Notes: generated from the letters alone by a model not told the origin. A stretch of DNA of 64,000 nt from Planctomycetaceae bacterium (GCA_016794985.1 JAEUIQ010000019.1:1-64000); one strand, 5' to 3'; positions 1 through 8,757 are shown, counted from the stretch's first letter. Translations and numbers: made by a program.

Positions 1-268
1 AAAACATTCCACCAGACCTGGTGCATTTATTCCTTTGCCATCCATTCCTTTGCCATTTGAATATTCACCGCGGCAGCATCAAAGTTGGCAGAGGAATGGT
101 TGGCAGGGGAATGGGCGGCTTCGTTTATTTTGCAACTCCAACGCAGTATAAGGCTCCGTCGGGTTTCAGGTTCATGACGATGAAGGCGTCAGTTTCTAGC
201 GTTGCTTTTCGGAAAACATTCCACCAGTCCTGGTGCATTTATTCCTTTGCCATCCATTCCTTTGCCAA
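1..268. repeat. Direct repeat pair with inverted inner motif
   Basis: A unit of about 55 bases at 1-55 recurs at 213-267 with a single difference (position 16 against 228). Each copy contains two direct copies of ATTCCTTTGCCA. Between the copies, at about 88-120, lies the complementary form (TGGCAGAGGAATGG and TGGCAGGGGAATGG), so the element is both directly and invertedly repetitive. No convincing gene fits here; the short ORFs on both strands merely read through the repeat. It sits just 3' of the Lgt-like gene, whose stop is at 269. Confidence 0.7.
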
Positions 269-1012
269 TCATCCCCCGTCTCGATTGTGGCTGTGATCCA
301 TGCGTGATCGTTTCCAAAATGCCCACATCCCGGCAATGAAGCACGTGGCTGCGATTAATTGGTATGGCGAAAACGAATCGCCGAAGTAGCGAGGTGTGTC
401 GCGGAGCCACTCGTGACAAAACCGGAACAAGCCATAGCTGATCATGTACAGATGGAAGTGCTGGTCGCGCAGCGAAGGCTTGTTTCGCAACGAATAGGAC
501 GTGATTAGGAACAAAATTTGAAAACCGATTTCAACAACGGGTGCGGGCCAACGTTGCATTCCGATTGACTCCAAGAACTTCCCGATACTAGGCCAGGGCA
601 GGGCATCACTTTCTTGTCCCAGGCAGCAGCCGTGAGCCAAACAACTCAACCGTCCCATTCCAATGCCAACAGGAATAATTCGCGCAAATTCATCGCCGGT
701 GCGTTGCTTCAGCCCGGTCATTAGCTTGGCGATTTCAACTCCGGCCCAGCCACCCAAGAGGCCACCCAAGATCGACTTGCCGTATAACAATTGTACCAAC
801 AACCATGGCGAGTCTCGCCAGACGGCCCATTCGGATAGAACAAAGCTCAGTTTCGCACCCAGAAATCCGCCGATCAGACCGCCCATCAAAATCGGCACAT
901 TGTCACTCGACTGCCGAGGTCGCTTGGCCCACAAGACCACGGACACAAACAGTCCTAACAACAGGAACAAATTGCTCCACGGATTGATCCCGATAATGAC
1001 GTGGTCGTTCAT
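269..1012 (-). CDS. Lgt-like membrane protein (prolipoprotein diacylglyceryl transferase family)
   Basis: A 247-residue polytopic membrane protein with the architecture of the Lgt family, whose canonical members move a diacylglyceryl group from phosphatidylglycerol to the lipobox Cys of prolipoproteins. Visible signatures are Gly-rich helices (residues 42-55 and 83-91), the GRL segment with Arg121, and the late EWLRDTP segment with Arg204; these correspond to the two Arg considered essential in E. coli Lgt. The usual HGG motif reads LGG (Leu82), and the Asn after GRLG is replaced in GRLSCLAHGCC, which has a Cys pair. It may therefore be a divergent enzyme and not the housekeeping Lgt. The start was chosen because its ATG overlaps the stop of the upstream radical SAM gene (ATGA), implying coupling; a longer reading would run 38 codons into that gene. 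Fold is fairly secure, substrate is not. Confidence 0.75.
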   Translation of the reverse strand: MNDHVIIGINPWSNLFLLLGLFVSVVLWAKRPRQSSDNVPILMGGLIGGFLGAKLSFVLSEWAVWRDSPWLLVQLLYGKSILGGLLGGWAGVEIAKLMTGLKQRTGDEFARIIPVGIGMGRLSCLAHGCCLGQESDALPWPSIGKFLESIGMQRWPAPVVEIGFQILFLITSYSLRNKPSLRDQHFHLYMISYGLFRFCHEWLRDTPRYFGDSFSPYQLIAATCFIAGMWAFWKRSRMDHSHNRDGG

Positions 1013-2523
1013 CGATTCGCCGATTGCCCGGCCAAAACATAGTGGCGACAAAAACTTTCCAGGCGACCTTCCGCACCAATCACGTGAACACAGCAACGAT
1101 CGACTCGATGTTGATCGTACGTCCACGCGTCCATGAACGGTTTAATCACCAAACGCAACACTTGCCGGGGCCCCAATTCCAACTGTTGCAACAAACGTCC
1201 CAACGGCTCGCTTTCACAACCGCAGCGTTGCAAGTCCGACAAGTTGTAGTTCAAACGATCTCGCAAAAATCCTTGCAAGTCCGGGAGGTCGACCAAGGCG
1301 GAAAGGCCAACCAATTGCTGACCCTGCCTCAATAAGTACGCAACCGTATGGCAGTTCGGATCGCCACACGGCAAAGGGGTGAAGTCGGCAATAGAAAGCC
1401 GGCCAGCTGATTGTTCCACGGCCGCAGCAATGATGTCGGCCACATTCAGTCGACGAGTATCAGGCCACTGGGTGACGTCCTTTGCCTCGGGCGACGATTT
1501 CGTATTGAAACCCTGGTAGACACGGCCCGATCCGAACATCGGCTGCCATGTGATTCCACTGACCCATGGATGATCAATAGCCACTTGGAGAGCTTCGCCC
1601 AAATAGCCACGGTTATGGAGATCCACGGTCATTGCCAAATTGACGGGAATGTGGGCCTCTTGGCATTTTTGGATCACCGAATATCGAACGTGGCGAAGGT
1701 CCACGCCGCGCATGGTAATCTGCCCCGCCGCTTGTGGACCGTCGTATTGGAGATAGATTTCCAGCTTCCCATGTTGCGCGCGCAACTCGGCGACTTGTTG
1801 AAAGAATCGCTCGTTGGTCACCTTGATCCCATTGGTATTCAATAACACATGCCCCACGTCAGGGTTCGCCAAAGCCCAATTCAACAAGCGAAAAAATTCT
1901 GGGTGAATGGTCGGCTCGCCGCCTGACAATTGCAAGATGTCAATTCGACCTTTGCGTCGCGTCACAGCGGACACTCGTTGACAGAACTCGACAAAGGGCA
2001 GGGCGTCGACGGTTGAGCTTCGCGGGCTATCGGCAAAACAAACCGGGCACTCCAAGTTGCAGGACTGAACGATCTCGATCAACGCCACGCAAGTGCTTAA
2101 ATTCTCGACCCCGCCACAGGACGAACCAGTTAAAGCCGAGCAGCACGCTGTTGATTCATCGGCGGCGGCTGTCTCAACTGTGACGATCGCTTCCGCTTCC
2201 CACGAAACGGCGTCGCTGGCGATCACAGGCAAAGTCGGAAATCGTAACGTTGACGACTCATTAGCACCAAACTCTTGTTCCGAGTTCGATAACTGGCTGC
2301 CGCAAGACATTGAAGGCGACACTTCAGGACTTGGCTCCAACACGTGACTTGCTCCCAGCGACAAATAGTAATGTCGTGCATCGCTGTTGATCACCGCCGC
2401 AAAACGCCCGTGGATGGGGCACACTCGGTGCAAGTGAATCTCTTGTTCGACTTGCACGACAGTGGCCGGCACTTGCCGAAGGCAGATTGGGCAAAGACTG
2501 GTTGTTGCTTTAAGAAGGTTCAA
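1009..2523 (-). CDS. Radical SAM enzyme of the MJ0619/Tes (tetraether lipid synthase-like) type
   Basis: A 504-residue radical SAM protein. N-terminal metal-site cysteines are CPIC (11-14) and CPIHG (35); the radical SAM triad is in CNLECPVCF (Cys155, 159, 162), followed by LSGGEPTIHPEF. Near the C-terminus are PCGDPNCH, FMDAWTYDQ, RCCVH and FCRHYVL. This combination is what I know from the MJ0619/Tes family, whose archaeal member joins lipid tails into tetraethers using extra Fe-S clusters; bacterial members are mostly uncharacterised. An insert of roughly 80 residues with its own cysteines (about 60-140) separates the N-terminal metal site from the core. I chose the TTG start because it overlaps the upstream stop (TTGA) and lies directly before the first conserved cysteines; an ATG at 2604 would embed 27 residues in the upstream gene. 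It is followed by the Lgt-like gene with an ATGA overlap. Confidence 0.75.
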   Translation of the reverse strand: MNLLKATTSLCPICLRQVPATVVQVEQEIHLHRVCPIHGRFAAVINSDARHYYLSLGASHVLEPSPEVSPSMSCGSQLSNSEQEFGANESSTLRFPTLPVIASDAVSWEAEAIVTVETAAADESTACCSALTGSSCGGVENLSTCVALIEIVQSCNLECPVCFADSPRSSTVDALPFVEFCQRVSAVTRRKGRIDILQLSGGEPTIHPEFFRLLNWALANPDVGHVLLNTNGIKVTNERFFQQVAELRAQHGKLEIYLQYDGPQAAGQITMRGVDLRHVRYSVIQKCQEAHIPVNLAMTVDLHNRGYLGEALQVAIDHPWVSGITWQPMFGSGRVYQGFNTKSSPEAKDVTQWPDTRRLNVADIIAAAVEQSAGRLSIADFTPLPCGDPNCHTVAYLLRQGQQLVGLSALVDLPDLQGFLRDRLNYNLSDLQRCGCESEPLGRLLQQLELGPRQVLRLVIKPFMDAWTYDQHRVDRCCVHVIGAEGRLESFCRHYVLAGQSANR

Positions 2524-2957
2524 TATAGGGAATCCATGATCGGGGCAACAACAAAACAGCCGGCGGTAACAGAAATGAAGAACCAAAATGGTTGAAAGAA
2601 ACACTGGGCCAATGGCGTAAGAAATCCATTGTTACCCCCGGTTTTTGATTGCATCCAATTACCTACAAATATTCCGTACAACAAACCACCCAATGGAACC
2701 GCGGTCAGCATGAATATCAAAAAATTCATTCCATAAGATCGCATGCCCTCACGAAGAAACATCTCGTCCAAGGCAAAATACGTCCAAAATAATGCGTTGG
2801 CTACGAACGCAGGCACCAGTAGCGTCCATAACAACACCCACTTACTCGACGATTCTCGAAACTTCGGACTCGGTGCTTCGAATGGCTCGGTGACGGGAGT
2901 CTCGTAGGGATTGTACAAGGGCTCATCGGGCTTTTTGTGCGGTGCTGGATTGCTCAT
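2520..2957 (-). CDS. Small membrane protein, unknown function
   Basis: A 145-residue protein I do not recognise. It begins with a Pro-rich, charged cytosolic-type segment (about 1-38) and has three hydrophobic helices at about 40-63, 75-101 and 118-141. It is the first gene of an apparent three-gene operon; its TGA stop overlaps the TTG start of the radical SAM gene. Position and topology suggest a membrane partner or anchor for the two downstream enzymes, but that is inference only. Confidence 0.7.
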   Translation of the reverse strand: MSNPAPHKKPDEPLYNPYETPVTEPFEAPSPKFRESSSKWVLLWTLLVPAFVANALFWTYFALDEMFLREGMRSYGMNFLIFMLTAVPLGGLLYGIFVGNWMQSKTGGNNGFLTPLAQCFFQPFWFFISVTAGCFVVAPIMDSLY

Positions 2958-3086
2958 TACTTGGCCCTGCGAATCTTCGTGTGAGCGACGATGTTGAGTA
3001 GTAAAGTTGGATTCACACGCGATTGTGTGGAAGAGTATGAGCTGATCCGCCCGCGATCCGCCCGCGGACTGGCGATCTACATGGTC

Positions 3087-4463
3087 CTACATCTCAATCT
3101 CAAACCCTTGCCGGTAAGGCCGAGCCAGTTGGGCTTGGATTTGGGGATCGTTAACAACTTGTTCGGCTTCGGGGTCCCATTGAATTGGTCGATTGAAGCG
3201 AGCGGCCAAGGCAGCTAAGTGACAGGTGCTGAGCGCTCGGTGATGACTGAATACGTCGGAGATCGGCTCCACGCGGTCGCGAGCCGCTTCGAAAAAGTTG
3301 CGGAAATGATCCACCAAAGCACGATTCTTGTACGCTGCGATCAACGCATCGCCCGGCAGCGGATTGTTTTTCAGTTCATCGACTGGACGACCCGTCAGCT
3401 TCCCGCGATTGACAAAGATGCGCCCCGCAGTCCCTTCGAATAGAATTCCGTTGTCGCCATCGTGACGGATAAGCAACTCCACTCCATCCGCGTATTTGGC
3501 TCGGAGCAGAAACGCTGTGGCTGTATTGTACTTCGCCGGATCGACGGGCATGCCATCGCGGAACTCGACAGGGTGTTGCACCATTTCGGGTACGATGGAA
3601 ATCGGACCGCTGGCCGTTTGCCCCATTCCCCAAGTCGCAATATCCACATGATGCGCGCCCCAATCGGTTAGTTTGCCGCCCGAGTATTCGTACCACCAGC
3701 GGAACTCGTAATGCCCCCGCGACCAACTCTTTGTCTCGCCGTTGTCGCCGGCCAAGTATCGAAAATCAGTCGCTTGGACTGGGCCTTGCCAAAGATCCCA
3801 ATCCAGACCTGCGGGTGCAGCGGCGACGGGAAGTTCGGGACTGGTCGGGGCCCCACCAATCGAGCAAGTAACTCGTTGGAGTTTCCCCAGGCGACCGGCT
3901 TGAATCAAGGCAATCGCCGTGATGAATTGTTGTTCGCTGCGTTGTTGCGTGCCCACTTGCACGATGCGACCAGTCCGACGACAGACTTCACAAATTTTCT
4001 TGCCTTCATCGATAGTGAGGGTCAGTGGCTTTTCGCAGTAGACATCTTTACCAGCCAACATCGCTTCAATTACCAACTTGGCATGCCAATGATCGGGTGT
4101 GCTGATGTGAACGACATCAATATTGGGATCGTCGATGATCGCCCGATAGTCTTTGTGTACAGTGGGCATCTTGGCCGACCACTCTTTGACCAACTCGGCG
4201 GCTCGGTTGCGGCGGTTTTCATCGGCGTCGCACAAGGCCACGTAGTCACCGTACTTGATGAAGTCCGGAGCCGAACCCCAAGGCCCGTCGATCCCAGTCG
4301 CTTTTAATGACCAACGACTGCCGGTGCCAATCGCTCCGACTCGCGGTCGGTCGTTGCGTGAACGAAATCCATTTGCGAATAGCGTCGGTGATGACAAGAC
4401 GGCCGCCGCAACAACGGTTGATGCTTGCAGGAACTGGCGCCGCGAGTTGTGTGTGATGGTCAT
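3087..4463 (-). CDS. Gfo/Idh/MocA family oxidoreductase, Tat-exported
   Basis: A 458-residue NAD(P)-dependent sugar or inositol dehydrogenase-like protein. The N-terminus has a twin-Arg signal (SRRQFLQAS) and hydrophobic stretch, so it is likely exported. The Rossmann region starts near VGAIGTGSR; TPDHWH and the DVYCEKPLTLTIDEGK block, with the family's EKP lysine, mark the active centre, and KLTDWGAHHVDIA the substrate side. Such proteins are strongly expanded in planctomycetes. It is clearly paralogous to the protein at 6300-7670: the two share long identical stretches around the EKP motif. Substrate cannot be inferred. It is divergent from the ADP-ribosylglycohydrolase gene at 4628. Confidence 0.88.
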   Translation of the reverse strand: MTITHNSRRQFLQASTVVAAAVLSSPTLFANGFRSRNDRPRVGAIGTGSRWSLKATGIDGPWGSAPDFIKYGDYVALCDADENRRNRAAELVKEWSAKMPTVHKDYRAIIDDPNIDVVHISTPDHWHAKLVIEAMLAGKDVYCEKPLTLTIDEGKKICEVCRRTGRIVQVGTQQRSEQQFITAIALIQAGRLGKLQRVTCSIGGAPTSPELPVAAAPAGLDWDLWQGPVQATDFRYLAGDNGETKSWSRGHYEFRWWYEYSGGKLTDWGAHHVDIATWGMGQTASGPISIVPEMVQHPVEFRDGMPVDPAKYNTATAFLLRAKYADGVELLIRHDGDNGILFEGTAGRIFVNRGKLTGRPVDELKNNPLPGDALIAAYKNRALVDHFRNFFEAARDRVEPISDVFSHHRALSTCHLAALAARFNRPIQWDPEAEQVVNDPQIQAQLARPYRQGFEIEM

Positions 4464-4627
4464 ATGTCTTCCCGGTAATTTGTCGCTTGATGAACGGGCT
4501 TATTTTAGCTTCAGCCACCAGCAAACGCGAGATGCTGCCTGGACTTGCCTTTGTCGATTCCGGTTACAATACTTCACCTACATGTCGATTGCTCCCAAAC
4601 CAGTTTACCGGAATAGAGTGTTCATCC

Positions 4628-5419
4628 ATGATTGGTGCGATAGTCGGCGATGTGGTTGGTTCCTCTTTCGAACACTTTCCAACGAAGTCGGTCGATTTCG
4701 ACCTCTTCTCGGAAAACTCGATGTTGACCGATGACACGGTCCTCACGGTTGCCGTCGCGGACTGGTTGCTCAATGGCGGCGACCTCCGCACGTACTTCCA
4801 TGACTACGTCGAGCGTTATCCGGGTGCAGGCTATGGTGGGACGTTCCTCAATTGGGCGCGAAGTCGCGAGCCTGCGCCCTACGGCAGTTGGGGCAATGGC
4901 TCGGCGATGCGAGTCTCGCCCGTTGCCTACGCTCGGGATTCATTGCGTGAAGTCCTCCAGCTTGCGGAAGAAACGGCAGCCGTTACACACAGTCATCGGG
5001 AGGGAATTCGTGGTGCTCGAGCGGTGGCGGGTTGCGTGTTCGTGACACGAAATGGAGGATCCATTGACGACGTCCGACGATTTATTGTCGCCGAAATCGG
5101 TTACGACCTTTCACGTTCGATTGACGCGATTCGTCCGAGCTATTCATTCGATGTATCGTGCGCCGGTTCGGTCCCTGAGTCGATCACCGCGTTCCTAGAA
5201 TCTACTTCGGTCGAGCACGCCATTCGCTTGGCGGTGTCGCTCGGTGGGGATTCCGACACCATGGCTTGTATTTCTGGCGCAATTGCCGAACCGTTTTTTG
5301 GCGGCGTACCGGACGGGCTGTGGCTGCCGGCTCGCAATCGCTTGGATGACGAACTCGCCAACACGGTAGAAGACTTCCGCAGCAAGTTCAAATGCCCAAG
5401 ATGGCGGGGTATTCCGTAG
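4628..5419 (+). CDS. ADP-ribosylglycohydrolase family protein
   Basis: A 263-residue protein with the two metal-binding signatures of ADP-ribosylglycohydrolases/DraG: the N-terminal GAIVGDVVGSSFE with MLTDDT (about residue 36) and the C-terminal GGDSDTMACISGAIAE. The family hydrolyses ADP-ribose from proteins or nucleic acids using a di-metal (Mg or Mn) centre. The start is the ATG directly before the conserved GAIVGD; upstream in-frame codons do not resemble the family. The length suits a single-domain enzyme. The methyltransferase gene follows within about 25 bp, so they may be co-transcribed. Target unknown. Confidence 0.88.
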   Translation: MIGAIVGDVVGSSFEHFPTKSVDFDLFSENSMLTDDTVLTVAVADWLLNGGDLRTYFHDYVERYPGAGYGGTFLNWARSREPAPYGSWGNGSAMRVSPVAYARDSLREVLQLAEETAAVTHSHREGIRGARAVAGCVFVTRNGGSIDDVRRFIVAEIGYDLSRSIDAIRPSYSFDVSCAGSVPESITAFLESTSVEHAIRLAVSLGGDSDTMACISGAIAEPFFGGVPDGLWLPARNRLDDELANTVEDFRSKFKCPRWRGIP

Positions 5420-5442
5420 GATTTGACCTGAAGTAAGTACAA

Positions 5443-6174
5443 TTGTTTCCTGGTAATAACATGCTTGGAGAGGCTAACTTGAGTTTTCGTGATACTCAAT
5501 TGAAATCGCGCGAGCGTTATCTGGCGATGAACGGTATCGAAGAGGCAGCCAAGTACAATGCGTGGATCGACGCCATGGTTGACGCCGATCACAACGCTTG
5601 CTTGGCGGATCTTCGCCCCCATGTTGATTTCTCTGACAAGCAGTTGGTGCTTGACGCCGGTAGTGGCAGCGGGGCGCTGTGTTTGGCATTGATTCGAATT
5701 CCAGGGCTCCAACTCACGGCATTGGAACCAGCCTCAACCATGCTCGATTTACTGCGGGCCAGACCGGAGTTACGCGGTGTCGAAGTCGTGCAAGGCTTTT
5801 GTGACCACTCGGATGATGCAGCGCTCTTCAAATCGGGAACCTTCGACCTCATTGCTTCAAGATTGCTGGTCAACAATCTCTATGATCCATTGGCCGCGTT
5901 TCGCAATTGGAACTATTGGCTTTGTCCGGGAGGCCGGGTGGTGGTGATGGATGGTTTGTTTGACCGAGGCGATTGGAGCGGAGAATGGTCTGGACTCGTG
6001 GACCAACTGCCGCTTTCCGCTTGTGGAACAACCGCGACCGTTCCGTACTTGCTCGAGCAGGCTGGTTTCCAAGTAGAACACGTGGGCTTGATGGAACACA
6101 CAAACGCTCGGCCATCAACCAGAACGAAACGCTACTTGGTTGTGGCGAGCAAGCCCAAGCGGGGTGCCGCTTAA
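5443..6174 (+). CDS. Class I SAM-dependent methyltransferase
   Basis: A 243-residue Rossmann-fold methyltransferase. Motif I is VLDAGSGSGALCLAL (about residues 70-84), an acidic residue follows in TALEPAS, and the post-motif region contains FDLIASRLLVNNL and PGGRVVVMDG, as in small-molecule (UbiE/Coq5-like) enzymes. The acceptor cannot be told. The start is uncertain: Met7 (5461) is an alternative. The gene closely follows the ADP-ribosylglycohydrolase gene and precedes a Gfo/Idh/MocA gene on the same strand. Confidence 0.82.
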   Translation: MFPGNNMLGEANLSFRDTQLKSRERYLAMNGIEEAAKYNAWIDAMVDADHNACLADLRPHVDFSDKQLVLDAGSGSGALCLALIRIPGLQLTALEPASTMLDLLRARPELRGVEVVQGFCDHSDDAALFKSGTFDLIASRLLVNNLYDPLAAFRNWNYWLCPGGRVVVMDGLFDRGDWSGEWSGLVDQLPLSACGTTATVPYLLEQAGFQVEHVGLMEHTNARPSTRTKRYLVVASKPKRGAA

Positions 6175-6299
6175 CGACGTTCTGCTGGCCCCTAAAATAG
6201 CACTGTGACAAATCACTACTGTATCTTCACGCCGGACCGATTATTATGGTGGGCCAGAGGGGGCGTGGGGCTTGGTAGGTTTGCTTTAGGAAACAGAAC

Positions 6300-7670
6300 A
6301 TGTCTCAGCGGAATGGCTCGTCTCGTCGTCGATTTTTGCAAGGCGTCGCTTTCGGTGGTGCGGCTGCCGCTTGGTTGCCCTCGGCTGCTTGGGCGGTGGG
6401 ATATCGTTCCGCAAACGATCGTCCGGTGTTTGCGACGATTGGATTGAGGAATCAAGGAGCGTACATTACCAGCCAATCATATGCGTACGCCGACTTCGCA
6501 GCCTTGGCGGATGTCGATGCGAACGTGTTGGCGGCCAATGTTGCTAATGTCGAGAAGGCTCAAAACCGCAGGCCGGATGCCTATGCCGATTATCGAAAGA
6601 TCTTGGAGCGAAAAGACATTGATGCCGTCATGATTGCGACACCCGATCATTGGCACACAAAGATCGCGGTCGAAGCGATGTTGGCCGGTAAAGACGTCTA
6701 CTGTGAGAAGCCGCTGACGTTAACCATCGATGAAGGCAAACTTATCGAACGGATGGTCAAGCAGACTGGCCGAGTCTTCCAAGTCGGCACAATGCAACGT
6801 ACGGAATCGGAGCAACGCTTTTTGCAAGCCGTGGCGCTGGTGAAGGCTGGCAGAATTGGCAAGGTGACGCGTGTCACCTGCGGGATTAACGGAATGGATG
6901 CTTCGCCCGTGATCCCCATCGCTCCAGTGCCCCAAGGACTGGATTGGGATTTTTGGCTTGGGCCGGCTCCGAAGGTTGATTACCGCGCGTTGCCGGAGTT
7001 GCGAGAAGGTTACGGCGGTGGAGTACCGCTACACAGCAATTGCCATTACGCATTCCGAAACTGGCACGAATACAGTGGCGGCAAATTGACCGACTGGGGC
7101 GCTCATCACGTGGATATCGCTTGCTGGGCGATTGGTGCCAGCGACACGGGGCCAAGTCGCGTCACGCCGCTCGAGTTTTCGCTACCTGTCGAATATAAGG
7201 ACGGGCACCCGACCGTCGCCGATCAATACAATGCCGCTACCAGTTTTCGCATCAAGGCGGACATGCCAGACGGTGTCGAGATGATCATCACTAGCGAAGG
7301 GGACAACGGCATTCTGTTCGAAGGGACCAAAGGCCGTTTCTTTGTCAATCGCGGCAAGATTGCTGGACGGCCTGTCGAAGAATTAGCGTCCAACCCATTG
7401 CCAGGCGGTGCGATTGAAGAGATCTACGGTGGCCCAGTGAGTGCCAATCACACGGCAAACTTTACTGATGCGATGAAATCTCGCAAGCAACCAATCTCGG
7501 ATGTTTGGACACATAACCGCATGTTGGAAATCTGCCACTTGAGCAACATCGCCATGCGACTGAATCGTCCGCTCGCCTGGGACCCGGTCAAACGCGAAGT
7601 CATCAACGACGCACAAGCCAACTCGTTCTTGTCACGCGAGAACCGCGAAGGTTTTGCAATTGATATGTAA
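6300..7670 (+). CDS. Gfo/Idh/MocA family oxidoreductase, Tat-exported
   Basis: A 456-residue paralogue of the protein at 3087-4463. It starts with a twin-Arg signal (SSRRRFLQGVAFGG) and carries TPDHWH, DVYCEKPLTLTIDEGK, and KLTDWGAHHVDIACW in the same spacing. Differences cluster in the substrate half (about residues 215-260, with a longer insert around REGYGGGVP), suggesting related but distinct substrates. The C-termini of both copies end in a similar REGFAIDM/RQGFEIEM pattern. Probably a periplasmic NAD(P)-type dehydrogenase or an isomerising enzyme; the substrate is unknown. Confidence 0.88.
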   Translation: MSQRNGSSRRRFLQGVAFGGAAAAWLPSAAWAVGYRSANDRPVFATIGLRNQGAYITSQSYAYADFAALADVDANVLAANVANVEKAQNRRPDAYADYRKILERKDIDAVMIATPDHWHTKIAVEAMLAGKDVYCEKPLTLTIDEGKLIERMVKQTGRVFQVGTMQRTESEQRFLQAVALVKAGRIGKVTRVTCGINGMDASPVIPIAPVPQGLDWDFWLGPAPKVDYRALPELREGYGGGVPLHSNCHYAFRNWHEYSGGKLTDWGAHHVDIACWAIGASDTGPSRVTPLEFSLPVEYKDGHPTVADQYNAATSFRIKADMPDGVEMIITSEGDNGILFEGTKGRFFVNRGKIAGRPVEELASNPLPGGAIEEIYGGPVSANHTANFTDAMKSRKQPISDVWTHNRMLEICHLSNIAMRLNRPLAWDPVKREVINDAQANSFLSRENREGFAIDM

Positions 7671-7737
7671 GTGGCTGTCGGGAGCGTGATCTCTCGGTAC
7701 TCACGAACTTCACAACTGGCAAAGGACAGGAACTGAC

Positions 7738-8010
7738 ATGAAAATGAGCTTGGAAGATTAGACACCAGTCGGTTGGTTATTGTCGATCGCGACCATTAAG
7801 GGCACGTTGACTGCAGTCGATTTCTATCAAATTGCTTGGCTTGCTTGGTTTCCGTAAGCGAAACTGCCGGTCATCATATTTGCTTTGCCTTGGTTTGGGG
7901 TCGGCTTGCTTGTGTTTGCGGTTGGGGCAGCAGTGCTTTGCGCGATTGGCCTTCCAGTTGTAAATCGCCCGCGTCCGCCAGATACAGACACCTCCGCGAG
8001 CAAAACTTCA
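7738..8010 (+). pseudogene. Possible stop-interrupted membrane-protein ORF
   Basis: One reading frame from an ATG at 7738 encodes MKMSLED, a TAG at 7759, then TPVGWLLSIATIKG and on to QIAWLAWFP, a TAA at 7855, then a strongly hydrophobic stretch (LPVIIFALPWFGVGLLVFAV) that runs in frame into the methyltransferase ORF. Apart from the two stops the frame reads like a short one- or two-helix membrane protein, so it may be a decayed gene. No frameshift is needed. The alternative is chance hydrophobicity of T-rich noncoding DNA. This also accounts for most of the gap between 7671 and 8010. Confidence 0.35.
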
Positions 8011-8757
8011 TTGAACATCGATTACTTTCTCGAAATTTATGGACATTTGCCTCGCGCGGGGCCGGGCTCGCGTGAATGTACAAAACGGGCCTACGACATG
8101 ATGGATGGTTTGCCGGAATGCCCGCGAATACTGGATTTAGGTTGTGGCCCCGGAGCGCAAACGGTTGATCTGCTTCAGATTTCCGGTGGACACGTAGTTG
8201 CTCTGGACTTCTTGCCGCTGATGCTCGAGCGGACCAAGTCCAAGGCAGAGCAGGCGAATGTTGCACAAAAACTCGAGATGCTGGAACAGGACATGAACCA
8301 GATGAGGTTCGCACCGGCAAGCTTTGATGTCGTGTGGTCCGAAGGAGCCATCTACAATCTCGGTTTCGAACGCGGTTTGAAGACGATCCGGAGTATCGTG
8401 CGGCCTGGTGGCTTCGTAGCTGTGAGTGAGGTGGTATGGCTCAAGGCAGATCCCCCAGCTCGTCTGGTTGAATTCTGGCGCCAGTATCCCGAGATTGCGA
8501 GCGTCACGAGCAAGTGGGAAGTCATTAGCCGCTTGGGTTACAAGTCGGTTGGGCATTTCATTCTGCCTGATCGTGCGTGGACCGCAGAGTATTACGATCC
8601 CATGGAACGCTTGATATCTGAAAAGCAAGATCCATGGTCCCACATTCCAGAGGCACTTAAAGTCCTCGAAGAGGCGAAAGAGGAGATTGCCATTTTCCGC
8701 AAAAATTCAAGCTATTTCGGCTATGCGTTTTTCGTGATGCAGCGTCCGCTGGAGTAG
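8011..8757 (+). CDS. Class I SAM-dependent methyltransferase
   Basis: A 248-residue methyltransferase. Motif I is ILDLGCGPGAQTVDLL, followed by VVALDFLPLML and the FDVVWSEGAIYNLGF segment, a UbiE-like small-molecule type. The opening NIDYFLEIYGHLPRAGPG is typical of one subgroup that starts directly at this region, so I place the start at the TTG at 8011. The frame stays open upstream to a TTG at 7885, but those codons encode a transmembrane helix that looks like the end of a broken upstream ORF. If translated, it would make a membrane-anchored enzyme. No strong ribosome binding site distinguishes the two. Substrate unknown. Confidence 0.75.
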   Translation: MNIDYFLEIYGHLPRAGPGSRECTKRAYDMMDGLPECPRILDLGCGPGAQTVDLLQISGGHVVALDFLPLMLERTKSKAEQANVAQKLEMLEQDMNQMRFAPASFDVVWSEGAIYNLGFERGLKTIRSIVRPGGFVAVSEVVWLKADPPARLVEFWRQYPEIASVTSKWEVISRLGYKSVGHFILPDRAWTAEYYDPMERLISEKQDPWSHIPEALKVLEEAKEEIAIFRKNSSYFGYAFFVMQRPLE

